Assembly (NCBI RefSeq): GCF_003570935.1
Contig: NZ_QXIU01000068.1
Coordinates: 16,353 to 49,027 of the forward strand
Length of the DNA stretch: 32,675 bases
Source of the DNA: Candidatus Cryosericum odellii
Lineage (GTDB): Bacteria; Caldisericota; Caldisericia; Cryosericales; Cryosericaceae
Reading direction: 5' to 3'
Part shown: piece by piece, positions 20,945-30,087 of the stretch
How positions within the stretch are numbered: the first letter of the stretch is position 1
How the letters are laid out: each line of letters starts with the position of its first letter
Notes under the pieces: model-generated
What the model was told of the DNA's origin: nothing
Databases searched by the model: none
Seen by the model: only the letters and a program-made list of their open reading frames with translations
Position numbers and translations under genes: made by a program

Positions 20945-23443
20945 GTGAAGAAGAACCTGATGACTGGAGGTTTTGCCGCCAGAAGTCACGATTGGCAATT
21001 GTGGTACTTGTCACTGACCATTGTCGCATCGATCCTGCTGGTCGGTGCGTGGACGCGCTGGTTTCCGCTGGAGCAGCTGTCCACGGCGTGGCTGGGTCTT
21101 GTTGCGCTGTGCATGATTGGTGTTCCCTGGCTGCGTCGCCGTTTCACGGCTGCGTCGCCGGTCATCATGTCTCCTCTTGCCTGGTTGCTCATTGCCGTTG
21201 CCGTGTTCGGTCTGGTATCATTCGCAGTCTCCGTACACCGTGGTGTGACTCTGCAGGAACTCCTCAAGTTGATGGGGCTCCTGGGTATGTTTCTGTTTGC
21301 CTTGGCCTTTGCGGGGTCCGAAGACCGTCTGCATACCCTCAGCTGGGTCGTGTTTGGTGCGAGCGCCGTCGCCATGGCAGGAAGCATAGTCCTCTATCTG
21401 TTGTCACCCCGGGTTGCGACAGGACCCATCGCGTCGCTGGCTCATGCGCTGGTCGTACGCGACCCCAACGGACGGCTCTCTGCCTTCTTCAGCTATCCCA
21501 ACGCGCTGGCTGGCTTCCTCATCCTGCCTATCTGCATTGGTGTCGGGATGTTCGCCTTCGGTCGCGCTGGTCGCGAGCGCTTGCTGGGGCTGGCTGGCAC
21601 CATTGTGCTGATGAGCGCGCTTGTACTGACCGGGTCGCGCGGGGGCATGATCGTGGCGGCAGGCGTGCTCTTGCTGCTCCCCGCTGCGGGCTGGCTGTGC
21701 AAGTATGTTTCGGGTCGTCAGATGGCGCATGTCGCCGTCGCCTATGGGGTCGTCGCTGTCATGGCAGCGGTCAGCATCGCCGTTCCCGTTTCCCGCAATC
21801 AGATATGGAAGCCCCTTGTCCAGCGATTGGTTGCCGTTGTCCAGAATGTTTCACAGGGACAGGCAGCGACGGACGTGAGCCTTGGAAGTCGGCTCCAGAT
21901 GTTCCGTGACCTTGGCCCCTATCTGCGGGCATATCCGGTCCTGGGCAGTGGCCTTGGCACCTACTCCAGTGTCTACATGAAGTTCCGGTCGCAGTTCTTC
22001 TTTGCCACCGATCCCCACTCGCTGGTGGTCAAGACTCTGGCGGAGGGTGGCATCCTCGGATTTGTCCTGGAGTTCGCCATGATTGCCGTTCTCCTTTGGA
22101 TGGGCTTCCGTGCCGCGCGTCTCTCCACTAACAAAGCTCTCACGTTCGCTGTCGTGGTGGGTATAGCTGGTACGCTGCTCCATTCCTGTTTCGACATCGA
22201 CTCCATCTTCTACGTCTTTGGTGCCGTTTGCGCCGTTTTGCTGGGCTCGTGCGCTGGGCTGACCATGCAGGCTGGGGCCTCGTTCTGGGCCCTGGGCCGG
22301 CCGGTGCGCAGGGTAGTCGGTCCTGTTTCAGGCGCGAAGCACGTGAAGAGTTCTCGTCCATGGGTGCCCGTGACAGGACTCGTGGTGCTTGGTTTGGTGG
22401 CTGTCGTGTTCATTCTGGCCACGTTTGCCGAAGCATATTGGGTGGGAGGGCAGCGAGCACTCAGCACGACGTTGGCTGTCACCGTACAAGATGAATATCA
22501 AGCTGCAGAGGTATTGAACCCGTTCAATGCGCGCTATCCGCTGGCGCTGGCGGGTCTCTCTGCGGGCCGGCTGAATGTAGTGCCAAAGGATCTCCAGCCT
22601 GCCCTCTTCGACCAGGCCAAGGGTGCATATCAGCGTGCGGTGGCCCTGGACCCGCTCAACCCAGTAGTCCAGATCCAGTATGCGCAGTTCTTGTACCAGC
22701 ATGGGGACAAGGATGCGGTCGAGGTATTCCAGCGGCTTACCACAGTGGACCCCATCGACCCTGGCACTTGGACGTCGCTGGCACATGCGCAGATCACGTT
22801 CAACCACAACACGAAGCTAGCTGAGCAGGTACTCGACCAGGCACGGCATCTGGATCCCACGTACTCTGAAATTGCCAACGTGAACAGTGACATTGCCAAC
22901 ATGAACGCTAAGATTGCTCTGGACAAAGGCGATGTAACAGCCGCCGAGGCAGCCTTCCGGCAGTCCATCAAGGCCAACCCGGCGCAACCGGCAGGTTGGT
23001 CTGGTTTGGCGAATATATACCGCACGAGCGGGCAGCAGGGCAAGCTCGTCGCAGCTTTGTTTGATGCTTCTGCGAGTGTGCTGGATGGGTCCGCGTTTTC
23101 CGCTGAGTTGCAGCGTCTGGCCCCAGTGGCACAGTGGACGTCACCAGCAACCGGCACGTCTGTTGTTCCTGGTGGCACTGTTGTTTTGGCATGGAATGTG
23201 ACTGGTGCAGCGGGTAAGCTGGAGTGGCAGACCGTCTATGCTGTTCCTGCGACTGGTAACTCGATGCTGGTAGCCGACGGTGTCAAGCCTTCGGTTCGCG
23301 GCCTGACATGGCAGGTACCCACCACCGTGCCCGCGGGTTCTTATCATTTCTATGTGTATCTTCAGGCCCCCAAGCTCATGGCGGGATCGGACAGAACATG
23401 GGCATCCTCTGCCGTCAGTTTGCCAGTCCAGGTGGGGCAATGA
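20945..23443 (+). CDS. O-antigen ligase/polymerase-like membrane protein with TPR and C-terminal Ig-like region
   Basis: Large inner-membrane protein of 832 residues. The first ~480 residues hold about twelve hydrophobic segments with the Wzy/WaaL hallmarks FFSYPNALAGFLILP, LTGSRGGMIVAAG and, in the big periplasmic loop, GSGLGTYSSVY and DPHSLVVKTLAEGGILGF. About residues 520-720 are TPR-like repeats (AKGAYQRAVALDPLNPVVQI, AEAAFRQSIKANPAQPAGWS, ANIYRTSGQQGKLVAALF). The last ~100 residues (WTSPATGTSVVPGGTVVLAW to the end) look like a beta-sandwich. It likely polymerises or ligates glycan, with the TPR part binding partners or substrate in the periplasm. GTG 20945 has AAGGGGTGAG upstream; ATG 20960 is an alternative. 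The stop overlaps the next start (ATGA). Confidence 0.87.
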   Translation: MKKNLMTGGFAARSHDWQLWYLSLTIVASILLVGAWTRWFPLEQLSTAWLGLVALCMIGVPWLRRRFTAASPVIMSPLAWLLIAVAVFGLVSFAVSVHRGVTLQELLKLMGLLGMFLFALAFAGSEDRLHTLSWVVFGASAVAMAGSIVLYLLSPRVATGPIASLAHALVVRDPNGRLSAFFSYPNALAGFLILPICIGVGMFAFGRAGRERLLGLAGTIVLMSALVLTGSRGGMIVAAGVLLLLPAAGWLCKYVSGRQMAHVAVAYGVVAVMAAVSIAVPVSRNQIWKPLVQRLVAVVQNVSQGQAATDVSLGSRLQMFRDLGPYLRAYPVLGSGLGTYSSVYMKFRSQFFFATDPHSLVVKTLAEGGILGFVLEFAMIAVLLWMGFRAARLSTNKALTFAVVVGIAGTLLHSCFDIDSIFYVFGAVCAVLLGSCAGLTMQAGASFWALGRPVRRVVGPVSGAKHVKSSRPWVPVTGLVVLGLVAVVFILATFAEAYWVGGQRALSTTLAVTVQDEYQAAEVLNPFNARYPLALAGLSAGRLNVVPKDLQPALFDQAKGAYQRAVALDPLNPVVQIQYAQFLYQHGDKDAVEVFQRLTTVDPIDPGTWTSLAHAQITFNHNTKLAEQVLDQARHLDPTYSEIANVNSDIANMNAKIALDKGDVTAAEAAFRQSIKANPAQPAGWSGLANIYRTSGQQGKLVAALFDASASVLDGSAFSAELQRLAPVAQWTSPATGTSVVPGGTVVLAWNVTGAAGKLEWQTVYAVPATGNSMLVADGVKPSVRGLTWQVPTTVPAGSYHFYVYLQAPKLMAGSDRTWASSAVSLPVQVGQ

Positions 23444-24843
23444 ACCATGCTCGGCGTCGGTCGCTCCGATGGCAACTGCATTGGGTATCCATTCCTCGTG
23501 TATGGCTTGTCTTATTTGTTGTAGCTTCTTTAGTTGCCTTAATGGTGCAGCTTGTGATATTGCCGTACATTTTCCCTCGCTGGGACGCTGGACACGGCCT
23601 GCTGGCAGGAGGAGATTGGGTTCTTTTCCACCAAATGGCTGTAGATCAGGCGAATAAAATAGTCAGTCAAGGATGGCAGACGTGGGAGCTCCAACCCTCA
23701 GGGCAGGCTCCGGCCGGAATAATGGGAGCTGTTTATGCCTTGACCGGTGTTCACGAGCCTTGGACAGTTATTCCTGTTTATGCCGCACTTTATGCTACTG
23801 CTGGAATACTTCTCTGGTTGATAGTAGATCTTTTCCTCGAAGATCGTCACCGAAGTCTTTTATGTCTAATACCATATATATGTCTACCTTCAGCGGCCAT
23901 GATTCTCTATTCCCAACCGAACAAAGACATATGGCAGATAGTTGGTTTCTTTTGCTTTGTCTATGGGTGGAGCATTCTTTTACGCTCTACAACTTGGAAA
24001 GATCTATCCAAGGTAACAAGAGCTTTTCTTATAGTACTTGTCGGGGCCATTTTTTCGTGGATAGTTCGGCCCTATTGTGTACAAATAATGCAAGCAATAG
24101 CTGCTTTGTTGGCCGTGGTTCTTACATTGATCCTTATTTACTCAATATTGAAGAAGAAACTCGCATGGTTTAGAACCTGTATCCTGATAGTTCTTGTCTG
24201 GATGTCGGTAGCAACCTTCACCCCTTTTACTTCGTTTTCTCTTACTGTTCCCAAATTCAACTTTCCAGGTTCTGTGACGGCACCTCCAAGTTCTGTGACG
24301 GTACCTATCCAAATAAACCCCAATTGGACTAACACCAATTGGTTGCCATCTTTACTAGACCAGAAACTGGCCGGCGTTGCGGCGGCCAGAGATACCTATA
24401 CCAAAACTGCGGGTAATGGTAATATAGACGACACAATTACGTTTCATTCTGCTCGCGACATGTTCTTGTACTTACCACGAGCGATAGAAATTGGTTTTCT
24501 TAGCCCTTTTCCACGACAGTGGTTTGAGTCTGGAAGTACGTCCTATAATACTCTTTTTCGTCGTGTGTCGGCCATGGAAATGATAATCACATACCTCAGC
24601 GAGTTGTTGCTGGTGTGGGGAGTTATAAAGTTTTGGCGCAGATCAGAGATATGGGTAATTTCCATCTCTTCAATTACTATGATCATGCTTTATGCTCTTA
24701 CGATTACTAATATTGGTACACTTTATCGCGAGAGATGGGGATATATGGTCCTCTTGATTACCTTGGGATTCGCCATTCTTTTAAAGAGCCATAGTCAAAA
24801 CAAAACTAAGACAAAGCAACAGATAATTGCCAAGAGTGATTGA
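23440..24843 (+). CDS. AT-rich polytopic membrane protein of unknown function
   Basis: Integral membrane protein of 467 residues with about ten hydrophobic segments, coupled to the upstream ligase-like gene by ATGA (start ATG 23440). After a first membrane segment (VWLVLFVVASLVALMVQLVI) comes GGDWVLFHQMAVDQANKI, and a large loop sits at about residues 285-365. The layout recalls GT-C glycosyltransferases or lipid-linked glycan transferases, but the motifs are not conclusive and it is not a recognisable Wzx flippase. The DNA is clearly richer in A and T than its neighbours from about 23,480 onward, indicating later acquisition. No function is assigned. Confidence 0.7.
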   Translation: MNHARRRSLRWQLHWVSIPRVWLVLFVVASLVALMVQLVILPYIFPRWDAGHGLLAGGDWVLFHQMAVDQANKIVSQGWQTWELQPSGQAPAGIMGAVYALTGVHEPWTVIPVYAALYATAGILLWLIVDLFLEDRHRSLLCLIPYICLPSAAMILYSQPNKDIWQIVGFFCFVYGWSILLRSTTWKDLSKVTRAFLIVLVGAIFSWIVRPYCVQIMQAIAALLAVVLTLILIYSILKKKLAWFRTCILIVLVWMSVATFTPFTSFSLTVPKFNFPGSVTAPPSSVTVPIQINPNWTNTNWLPSLLDQKLAGVAAARDTYTKTAGNGNIDDTITFHSARDMFLYLPRAIEIGFLSPFPRQWFESGSTSYNTLFRRVSAMEMIITYLSELLLVWGVIKFWRRSEIWVISISSITMIMLYALTITNIGTLYRERWGYMVLLITLGFAILLKSHSQNKTKTKQQIIAKSD

Positions 24844-24934
24844 ATAAAATGATTGGGGAAAGGCAAGTGAGTTTTGAGTATATTGTAGTATCGTCAAGTA
24901 GTGTTTATTGTATGTTATGTAGGGAGTCGTGAGT

Positions 24935-25009
24935 ATGTCCAAGATGAGTAGAGGAACCTCAACTCTCCTGGTGTCGGTTCTGCTGATGTGCCTGACGCTG
25001 GGTGGATGA
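24935..25009 (+). pseudogene. Orphan signal-peptide-like fragment
   Basis: A 24-codon frame with the design of a lipoprotein or secretion signal: MSKMSRGTST followed by the hydrophobic core LLVSVLLMCLTLGG and then a stop. The start has AGGGAG nearby. The sequence ends exactly where a signal peptidase site would be expected and is followed after 29 bases by rfbF, so it looks like the 5' stub of a lost secreted-protein gene. The bases from 24844 to 24934 are AT-rich and show nothing else. Confidence 0.45.
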
Positions 25010-25038
25010 GGGGCAGCTGTGAAGGCAGGGGAGGAGAC

Positions 25039-25812
25039 ATGAAGGCAGTCATTCTTGCTGGTGGAATCGGTTCTCGGCTGAGTGAGGAGACGACTCTGCG
25101 CCCGAAACCTATGGTCGAAGTCGGTGGCAAGCCTATCCTGTGGCATATCATGAAGACGTATGCAGCGTATGGCATTCAGGATTTTGTCATCTGTCTCGGG
25201 TACAAGGGGTATGCCATCAAGGAATACTTTGCCAACTACGTCCTGCACATGTCCGACGTGACCATCGATCTCGAACACAACAAAGTGGAATGGCATGACT
25301 CACGTGCCGAGAACTGGCGTGTGACCCTTGTCGACACAGGCGAGGAGACGATGACGGGTGGGCGCATCAAACGTATCCAGCCGCACGTAGATGGGGAGTC
25401 CTTCCTGTTGACGTATGGCGATGGCGTCGCCGACATCGATATCGCTGCACTTATTGCCTCTCACAAGCGGGCGAGCACTTTAGCAACGCTGACCGCTGTC
25501 CGGCCTCAGGGACGTTTTGGTGCCCTGGACCTTGGAGACGACAACACGGTGACGAGTTTCAGCGAAAAGCCTCCCGGTGACGGTGGCTACATCAACGGCG
25601 GCTTCTTCGTGCTCGAACCCGGCATCTTCGACTACATTGAGGACGATGCGACTGTCTGGGAGCGCGCGCCGCTCGAACACCTGGCGACCGATCATCAGTT
25701 ATCGGCGTATGTGCATGATGGTTTCTGGCAGCCGATGGACACCCTGCACGACAAGAACTTGTTGGAGAAACTGTGGTCCGAGGGACACGCGCCCTGGAAG
25801 GTCTGGAAATGA
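25039..25812 (+). CDS. rfbF: Glucose-1-phosphate cytidylyltransferase
   Basis: Makes CDP-glucose from CTP and glucose-1-phosphate, the first step to CDP-linked 3,6-dideoxyhexoses (equivalent to DdhA). The 257-residue protein begins MKAVILAGGIGSRLSEETTL with RPKPMVEVGGKPILWHIMK, the RfbF-type variant of the nucleotidyltransferase signature; YKGYAIKEYF, LTYGDGVADID, EKPPGDGGYINGGFFV and HDGFWQPMDTLHDK complete the family pattern. GGGGAGGAG precedes the ATG. An in-frame ATG at 24988 starts in the leader and adds unconserved residues. The stop overlaps rfbG by ATGA. Confidence 0.95.
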   Translation: MKAVILAGGIGSRLSEETTLRPKPMVEVGGKPILWHIMKTYAAYGIQDFVICLGYKGYAIKEYFANYVLHMSDVTIDLEHNKVEWHDSRAENWRVTLVDTGEETMTGGRIKRIQPHVDGESFLLTYGDGVADIDIAALIASHKRASTLATLTAVRPQGRFGALDLGDDNTVTSFSEKPPGDGGYINGGFFVLEPGIFDYIEDDATVWERAPLEHLATDHQLSAYVHDGFWQPMDTLHDKNLLEKLWSEGHAPWKVWK

Positions 25813-26957
25813 CGGAGCCCGAGATGACTCAGTTGTTCGATAGCTACTATGCCGGCAGGCGCGTCTTCGTCACGGGGCACACCGGGTTCAAGGGTTCCTG
25901 GCTTACGCAATGGTTGCTTCTGCTGGGGGCGGAGGTGACCGGATACAGCATCGGCGTGCCAACACAGCCATCGCTGTATGAGCCCCTTGGCTTGTCGGGG
26001 CAGATTCAGGATGTGCGGGGCGACGTGCGGAGAAGTCAGGACGTACAGACGGCAATGGCGAAGGCTGCGCCGGAGGTGGTTATCCACATGGCTGCACAAG
26101 CCCTAGTACTGCCCTCGTACGCCGATCCTCTGACAACGTTCGAAACCAATGTGATGGGCACAGCCAACGTGTTAGAGGCGGCAAGGCACTGTCCTTCGGT
26201 ACGGTCGGTCGTCATTGTGACCACCGACAAGTGTTATGCCAACAACGAGTGGCCGTACGGCTACCGCGAAGCGGACGCGCTGGGGGGCCATGACCCGTAC
26301 AGCGCCAGCAAGGCAGCAGCTGAAATGGTGGTTGCTTCGTATCGGTCATCGTTTTTTGATGCAGGGAATGCATCAGGGAAGAGGACTGGTGTAGCTTCAG
26401 TCCGGTCTGGCAACGTCATCGGTGGGGGTGACTGGGCCGCCGACCGTCTCGTGCCGGATTGCATACGCGCGCTGGCAGAGGGGCACCCCATTATCGTGCG
26501 CAATCCCGGTTCAGTGCGCCCGTGGCAGCACGTACTGGAACCGCTGTCCGGGTATCTGTGGCTGGGCGCCCTGCTGGCGCGAGATCCCGCAACGTATGGT
26601 GGAGCATGGAACTTCGGTCCGAACCCCGAAAGTGCCGTGTCTGTGGAGCAGGTGGTCAGCCAAGTGTGTCAGGTGTGGGGAGGTGCAGCGCGGTTTGAGA
26701 CAGCTACTTCTGCGCAGGCCTTGAGCGAAGCAGGCATTCTGCGGCTGGATTGCACCAAGGCCCGCTCCCAGCTGGGCTGGCATCCGGTGTATGACATGGG
26801 CGAAGCCGTTCATCAGACGGTGACGTGGTACCGCTCGACAATGGAAGATGCTGGACGGGCTGTCCCTCTCACGGTGCGGAATATCAGTGACTACGTCCAA
26901 GCTGCACGCGCCAAGGGCGTCTCTTGGGCACCGATGGATCGGGGAGGCAGGGTGTGA
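25809..26957 (+). CDS. rfbG: CDP-glucose 4,6-dehydratase
   Basis: NAD-dependent dehydratase that makes CDP-4-keto-6-deoxyglucose (equivalent to DdhB). The 382-residue protein shows [18 protein letters not shown], the typical RfbG start, then [26 protein letters not shown] with the catalytic Thr-Asp-Lys, [12 protein letters not shown] (YxxxK), [12 protein letters not shown] and [14 protein letters not shown]. The ATG overlaps the rfbF stop, and the stop overlaps rfbH. Codon use is like that of rfbF and rfbH. Confidence 0.95.
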   Translation: MTEPEMTQLFDSYYAGRRVFVTGHTGFKGSWLTQWLLLLGAEVTGYSIGVPTQPSLYEPLGLSGQIQDVRGDVRRSQDVQTAMAKAAPEVVIHMAAQALVLPSYADPLTTFETNVMGTANVLEAARHCPSVRSVVIVTTDKCYANNEWPYGYREADALGGHDPYSASKAAAEMVVASYRSSFFDAGNASGKRTGVASVRSGNVIGGGDWAADRLVPDCIRALAEGHPIIVRNPGSVRPWQHVLEPLSGYLWLGALLARDPATYGGAWNFGPNPESAVSVEQVVSQVCQVWGGAARFETATSAQALSEAGILRLDCTKARSQLGWHPVYDMGEAVHQTVTWYRSTMEDAGRAVPLTVRNISDYVQAARAKGVSWAPMDRGGRV

Positions 26958-28321
26958 GTATGGGTGTCTTGGACAACCTGTTGCCAAATCCTGCGCTTGA
27001 TACGGACCCCCGCGCTGCCGAACTGCGCTCACAGATGCTTTCCCTGGCCGCAGACTACGCAGGCCTCGTCCATGCCCCGGTGCCATTTATCCCTGGGGTG
27101 TCACCCGTGCCGGTGTCCGGCAAAACGGTCGGCGTGCCCGAAGTGCAAGCGCTGGTCAGTGCATCGCTCGACTGCTGGCTGACGACAGGGCGCTTCAACG
27201 ACGCGTTCGAGCAACAGTTGGCGAGCTACCTTGGTATCACACATGTGCTGACCGTCAACTCGGGCTCGTCGGCGAACCTTCTCGCCATCGCTGCACTCAT
27301 GACGCCGGAACTGGGCGACCGGACACTCAAGGCAGGCGACGAGGTGATCACCGCCGCCGCTGGGTTCCCCACGACGGTCAACCCTATCCTGCAGAACGGT
27401 CTAGTACCCGTTTTCGTCGACGTATCATTGCCAACATACGACGTCAATGCTGAACTGCTGGAGCAAGCTCTGTCCTCACGCACACGAGCCGTGATGCTGG
27501 CCCATACGTTGGGCAACCCGTTTGACGTGGAGGCAGTCGTCCAGTTCGCGAAGCAGCATGGGCTGTGGCTGATCGAGGATTGCTGCGACGCGCTTGGTTC
27601 TGAGTACAAAGGGCGACGTGTTGGTACCTTTGGTGACATCAGCACACTCAGCTTCTACCCCGCCCACCATATCACCACGGGTGAGGGAGGGGCGGTCTTT
27701 ACGAACAATGCGCTCCTGGCCCGTTCACTAGCATCATTGCGCGATTGGGGCCGCGACTGCTGGTGTCAGCCCGGCCACGATAACACGTGTGGCAAGAGAT
27801 ACGACTGGGAGTGGCCCGGTCTGCCCCACGGCTACGACCACAAGTACGTGTATACGCAGTTGGGATACAATCTCAAGATGACCGATATGCAGGCAGCAGT
27901 AGGTCTGGCTCAGATGGGGCAGCTTGACGATTTCGCTGTGGCAAGACAGCGCAATTACACGTTCCTGCACGAGGGTCTGTCCGGACTGCAGGATCTGTTG
28001 CTCCTTCCCGAGCCGACGCTTGGCAGCCTGCCCTCGTGGTTTGGCTTCCCGACCACGTTGCAAAGATCGGCCGCAGGCCACCGGCCTGAGCTTCTGCGCT
28101 TCCTCGAGTCACGTCATATCGGCAATCGTCTCCTGTTTGGCGGCAACCTGATACGTCAGCCCTACATGCAGGGACGAACGTACCGCGTGGCAGGGTCGTT
28201 GGCGGCCACGGACACTATCCTCGAGAATACGTTCTGGCTGGGTGTGTGTCCCGCTGTCACACTGGGAATGTTGACGTATGTCATCGAGTCTCTTACCGCA
28301 TGGGGCGCGGGGATCACATGA
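26954..28321 (+). CDS. rfbH: CDP-4-keto-6-deoxy-D-glucose 3-dehydrase (E1)
   Basis: PMP- and [2Fe-2S]-dependent dehydrase that removes the C3 hydroxyl of CDP-4-keto-6-deoxyglucose (equivalent to DdhC). The aspartate-aminotransferase fold is seen in [24 protein letters not shown] and [14 protein letters not shown], in which the usual PLP-binding Lys is His, the hallmark of this dehydrase. The iron-sulfur ligands follow the known spacing: Cys in EDCC, then 57 residues, then CWC (C-x-C), then 7 residues, then Cys in NTCGK. The length is 455 residues with GTG 26954, which has GGGGAGG six bases before it and overlaps the rfbG stop; ATG 26960 is an alternative. Its reductase partner (E3, DdhD-type) is not in the window. 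Confidence 0.95.
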   Translation: MSMGVLDNLLPNPALDTDPRAAELRSQMLSLAADYAGLVHAPVPFIPGVSPVPVSGKTVGVPEVQALVSASLDCWLTTGRFNDAFEQQLASYLGITHVLTVNSGSSANLLAIAALMTPELGDRTLKAGDEVITAAAGFPTTVNPILQNGLVPVFVDVSLPTYDVNAELLEQALSSRTRAVMLAHTLGNPFDVEAVVQFAKQHGLWLIEDCCDALGSEYKGRRVGTFGDISTLSFYPAHHITTGEGGAVFTNNALLARSLASLRDWGRDCWCQPGHDNTCGKRYDWEWPGLPHGYDHKYVYTQLGYNLKMTDMQAAVGLAQMGQLDDFAVARQRNYTFLHEGLSGLQDLLLLPEPTLGSLPSWFGFPTTLQRSAAGHRPELLRFLESRHIGNRLLFGGNLIRQPYMQGRTYRVAGSLAATDTILENTFWLGVCPAVTLGMLTYVIESLTAWGAGIT

Positions 28322-30087
28322 AGGCGTCAGACTACATCGTTGAATTCCTCGCAGCGCATGGCGTCAGTATCTGCTTCGGCTATTCTGGGGGCGCGATAAC
28401 TCATATCATGGATTCTCTGCAACGGGCAAAGGGTATATGCTTCATCCAGACCTATCATGAGCAGACGGCCGCGATCGCCGCCGAGGGAGTTTCATGGTTT
28501 GGCCATACGGTCGGCGTGGCTATCGCTACGAGCGGACCAGGAGCGACGAACCTATTGACGGGGATCGCTGATGCATATTTCGATTCGATCCCCTCACTGT
28601 TCATCACTGGACAAGTGAACACCTATGAATACAAGAATGATAAGCCCATCCGTCAACAGGGATTCCAGGAAACGGATATCGTTTCGATAGTTAAGCCAAT
28701 AATCAAATATGCAGCGCTCGTCGTGGACGCGACGAGACTGCGGTACGAGTTGGAGAAAGCTTGGGCAATTGCGAAATCCGGCCGCGGGGGACCCGTATTG
28801 CTTGATATTCCGATGGATGTGCAACGGGCGGATGTCACCCCGGATGATCTTGTACCATATGATGGGAACGAGGCGGCGTGCAGCGCGAGCATCAAGTATA
28901 TGGGCGGTTTCTCTGAGGAGAAGCTGAAGAGTCTCATCGCGAATGCCGAACGGCCTATTGTCTTGCTCGGAAGCGGCGTTTTCCTGTCGGGTTCCGTAGC
29001 TCAGTATAGGGCCTTCATCCAGAGCAATGGCCTTCCAGTTGTAACATCTTTGCTGGGTAAGGGAGCCTACCCCGAGGATGATCCGCTGTGTGTCGGGATG
29101 ATTGGAAGCTATGGAAATCGGTGCGCGAATATCGCTGTAGCCAACGCGGATCTAGTATTGGCCGTAGGTACGCGGCTTGATACGCGGCAGACAGGGACAA
29201 ATCTCGCTTCTTTCGTTCGGGAAGGCCGTATTGTCAGGATCGATATCGACGAAACGGAACTAACGAACCATCGGCTGAAGAACGTCGATTCGGTACTTGG
29301 TGATGCCGGAGAGGCTCTTCATAGGCTGGTCGATATGCCTTGGGCGAGGAAATCTGATTCCTGGTCGCGCTATATCGCTCGCTTAAAGAGTGAGTATGGA
29401 CAGGAAGCGGAGATAGCGCGGAATGTCGAGAATAGGATGCCGTATAGCATAATGAAGGCGCTGAATAGGTTCTCGGCTGGCAACCATATTTACACAGTCG
29501 ATATCGGGCAAAATCAAATGTTCGCCGCGCAGATGATCCGGATACGGGAGGGTCAAGAGTGGAAAACCAGCGGCGGATTGGCTCCTATGGGCTTCTCTCT
29601 TCCCGCGGCGATTGGCGCGGCATTCGCGACAAATATGGCTCGCCCCATTTTCGCGATCGTCGGGGATGGCGGCCTCCATATGTCCATGCAGTCCTTGCTC
29701 TTGATATCGCAGTACCGGTTGCCGATCAAAATTATCCTCTTGAATAATCACTCTTTAGGCATGATAACGCAATTCCAGGATCTGTATTTTGACAAGAGAA
29801 AATCGGGGACGACGAAGGAAAGCGGCTACCTTGTACCCGAATTCTCCCTAATCGCTCGGGCCTGCGGGCTGCCTTACGCGCTTTTTACGGGCGATGATTT
29901 CGATGTGGGGGATGCTCTCGGCGATGTGATCACAGCCCCCGGGCCGGGATTGATCGAATTTGATGTCGGCGAAGATACTGCGGTATATCCGAAACTCGAA
30001 GTGAATATGCCGATAGAAGACATCGGCCCGAAATTGTCTCCGGAAGAGCTACGTTCGGCTATGATCATCGATGTGTTGAAACAATGA
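28318..30087 (+). CDS. yerE: ThDP-dependent carboligase, YerE-like (acetolactate synthase family)
   Basis: Thiamine-diphosphate enzyme of 589 residues, probably attaching a two-carbon acetyl unit from pyruvate to the 4-keto carbon of the CDP-3,6-dideoxy sugar, as YerE does in yersiniose A synthesis. It has the three domains of the acetolactate synthase family: the N-terminal pyrimidine-binding part ([26 protein letters not shown] with the catalytic Glu, [17 protein letters not shown]), the central part (IVLLGSGV) and the C-terminal diphosphate-binding part ([12 protein letters not shown] ending in NNHSLGM). Its place directly after rfbH, with a reductase following and no regulatory subunit gene, supports the sugar role over amino-acid synthesis. 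Codon use differs from the rfb genes. Coupled by ATGA on both sides. Confidence 0.82.
   Translation: MKASDYIVEFLAAHGVSICFGYSGGAITHIMDSLQRAKGICFIQTYHEQTAAIAAEGVSWFGHTVGVAIATSGPGATNLLTGIADAYFDSIPSLFITGQVNTYEYKNDKPIRQQGFQETDIVSIVKPIIKYAALVVDATRLRYELEKAWAIAKSGRGGPVLLDIPMDVQRADVTPDDLVPYDGNEAACSASIKYMGGFSEEKLKSLIANAERPIVLLGSGVFLSGSVAQYRAFIQSNGLPVVTSLLGKGAYPEDDPLCVGMIGSYGNRCANIAVANADLVLAVGTRLDTRQTGTNLASFVREGRIVRIDIDETELTNHRLKNVDSVLGDAGEALHRLVDMPWARKSDSWSRYIARLKSEYGQEAEIARNVENRMPYSIMKALNRFSAGNHIYTVDIGQNQMFAAQMIRIREGQEWKTSGGLAPMGFSLPAAIGAAFATNMARPIFAIVGDGGLHMSMQSLLLISQYRLPIKIILLNNHSLGMITQFQDLYFDKRKSGTTKESGYLVPEFSLIARACGLPYALFTGDDFDVGDALGDVITAPGPGLIEFDVGEDTAVYPKLEVNMPIEDIGPKLSPEELRSAMIIDVLKQ

Noticed and set aside
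20923-21909. Plus-strand open frame of 328 codons in another frame of the ligase-like gene
   Set aside because: Cys/Arg-rich translation typical of an out-of-frame shadow; the 20945 frame has clear membrane segments and motifs.
23440-24843. Wzx flippase
   Set aside because: The segment pattern and motifs do not follow the MATE/MOP-type Wzx layout; left as unknown membrane protein.
28318-30087. Housekeeping acetolactate synthase large subunit
   Set aside because: No small regulatory subunit or branched-chain amino-acid genes nearby; coupled between rfbH and a sugar reductase, which fits YerE better.
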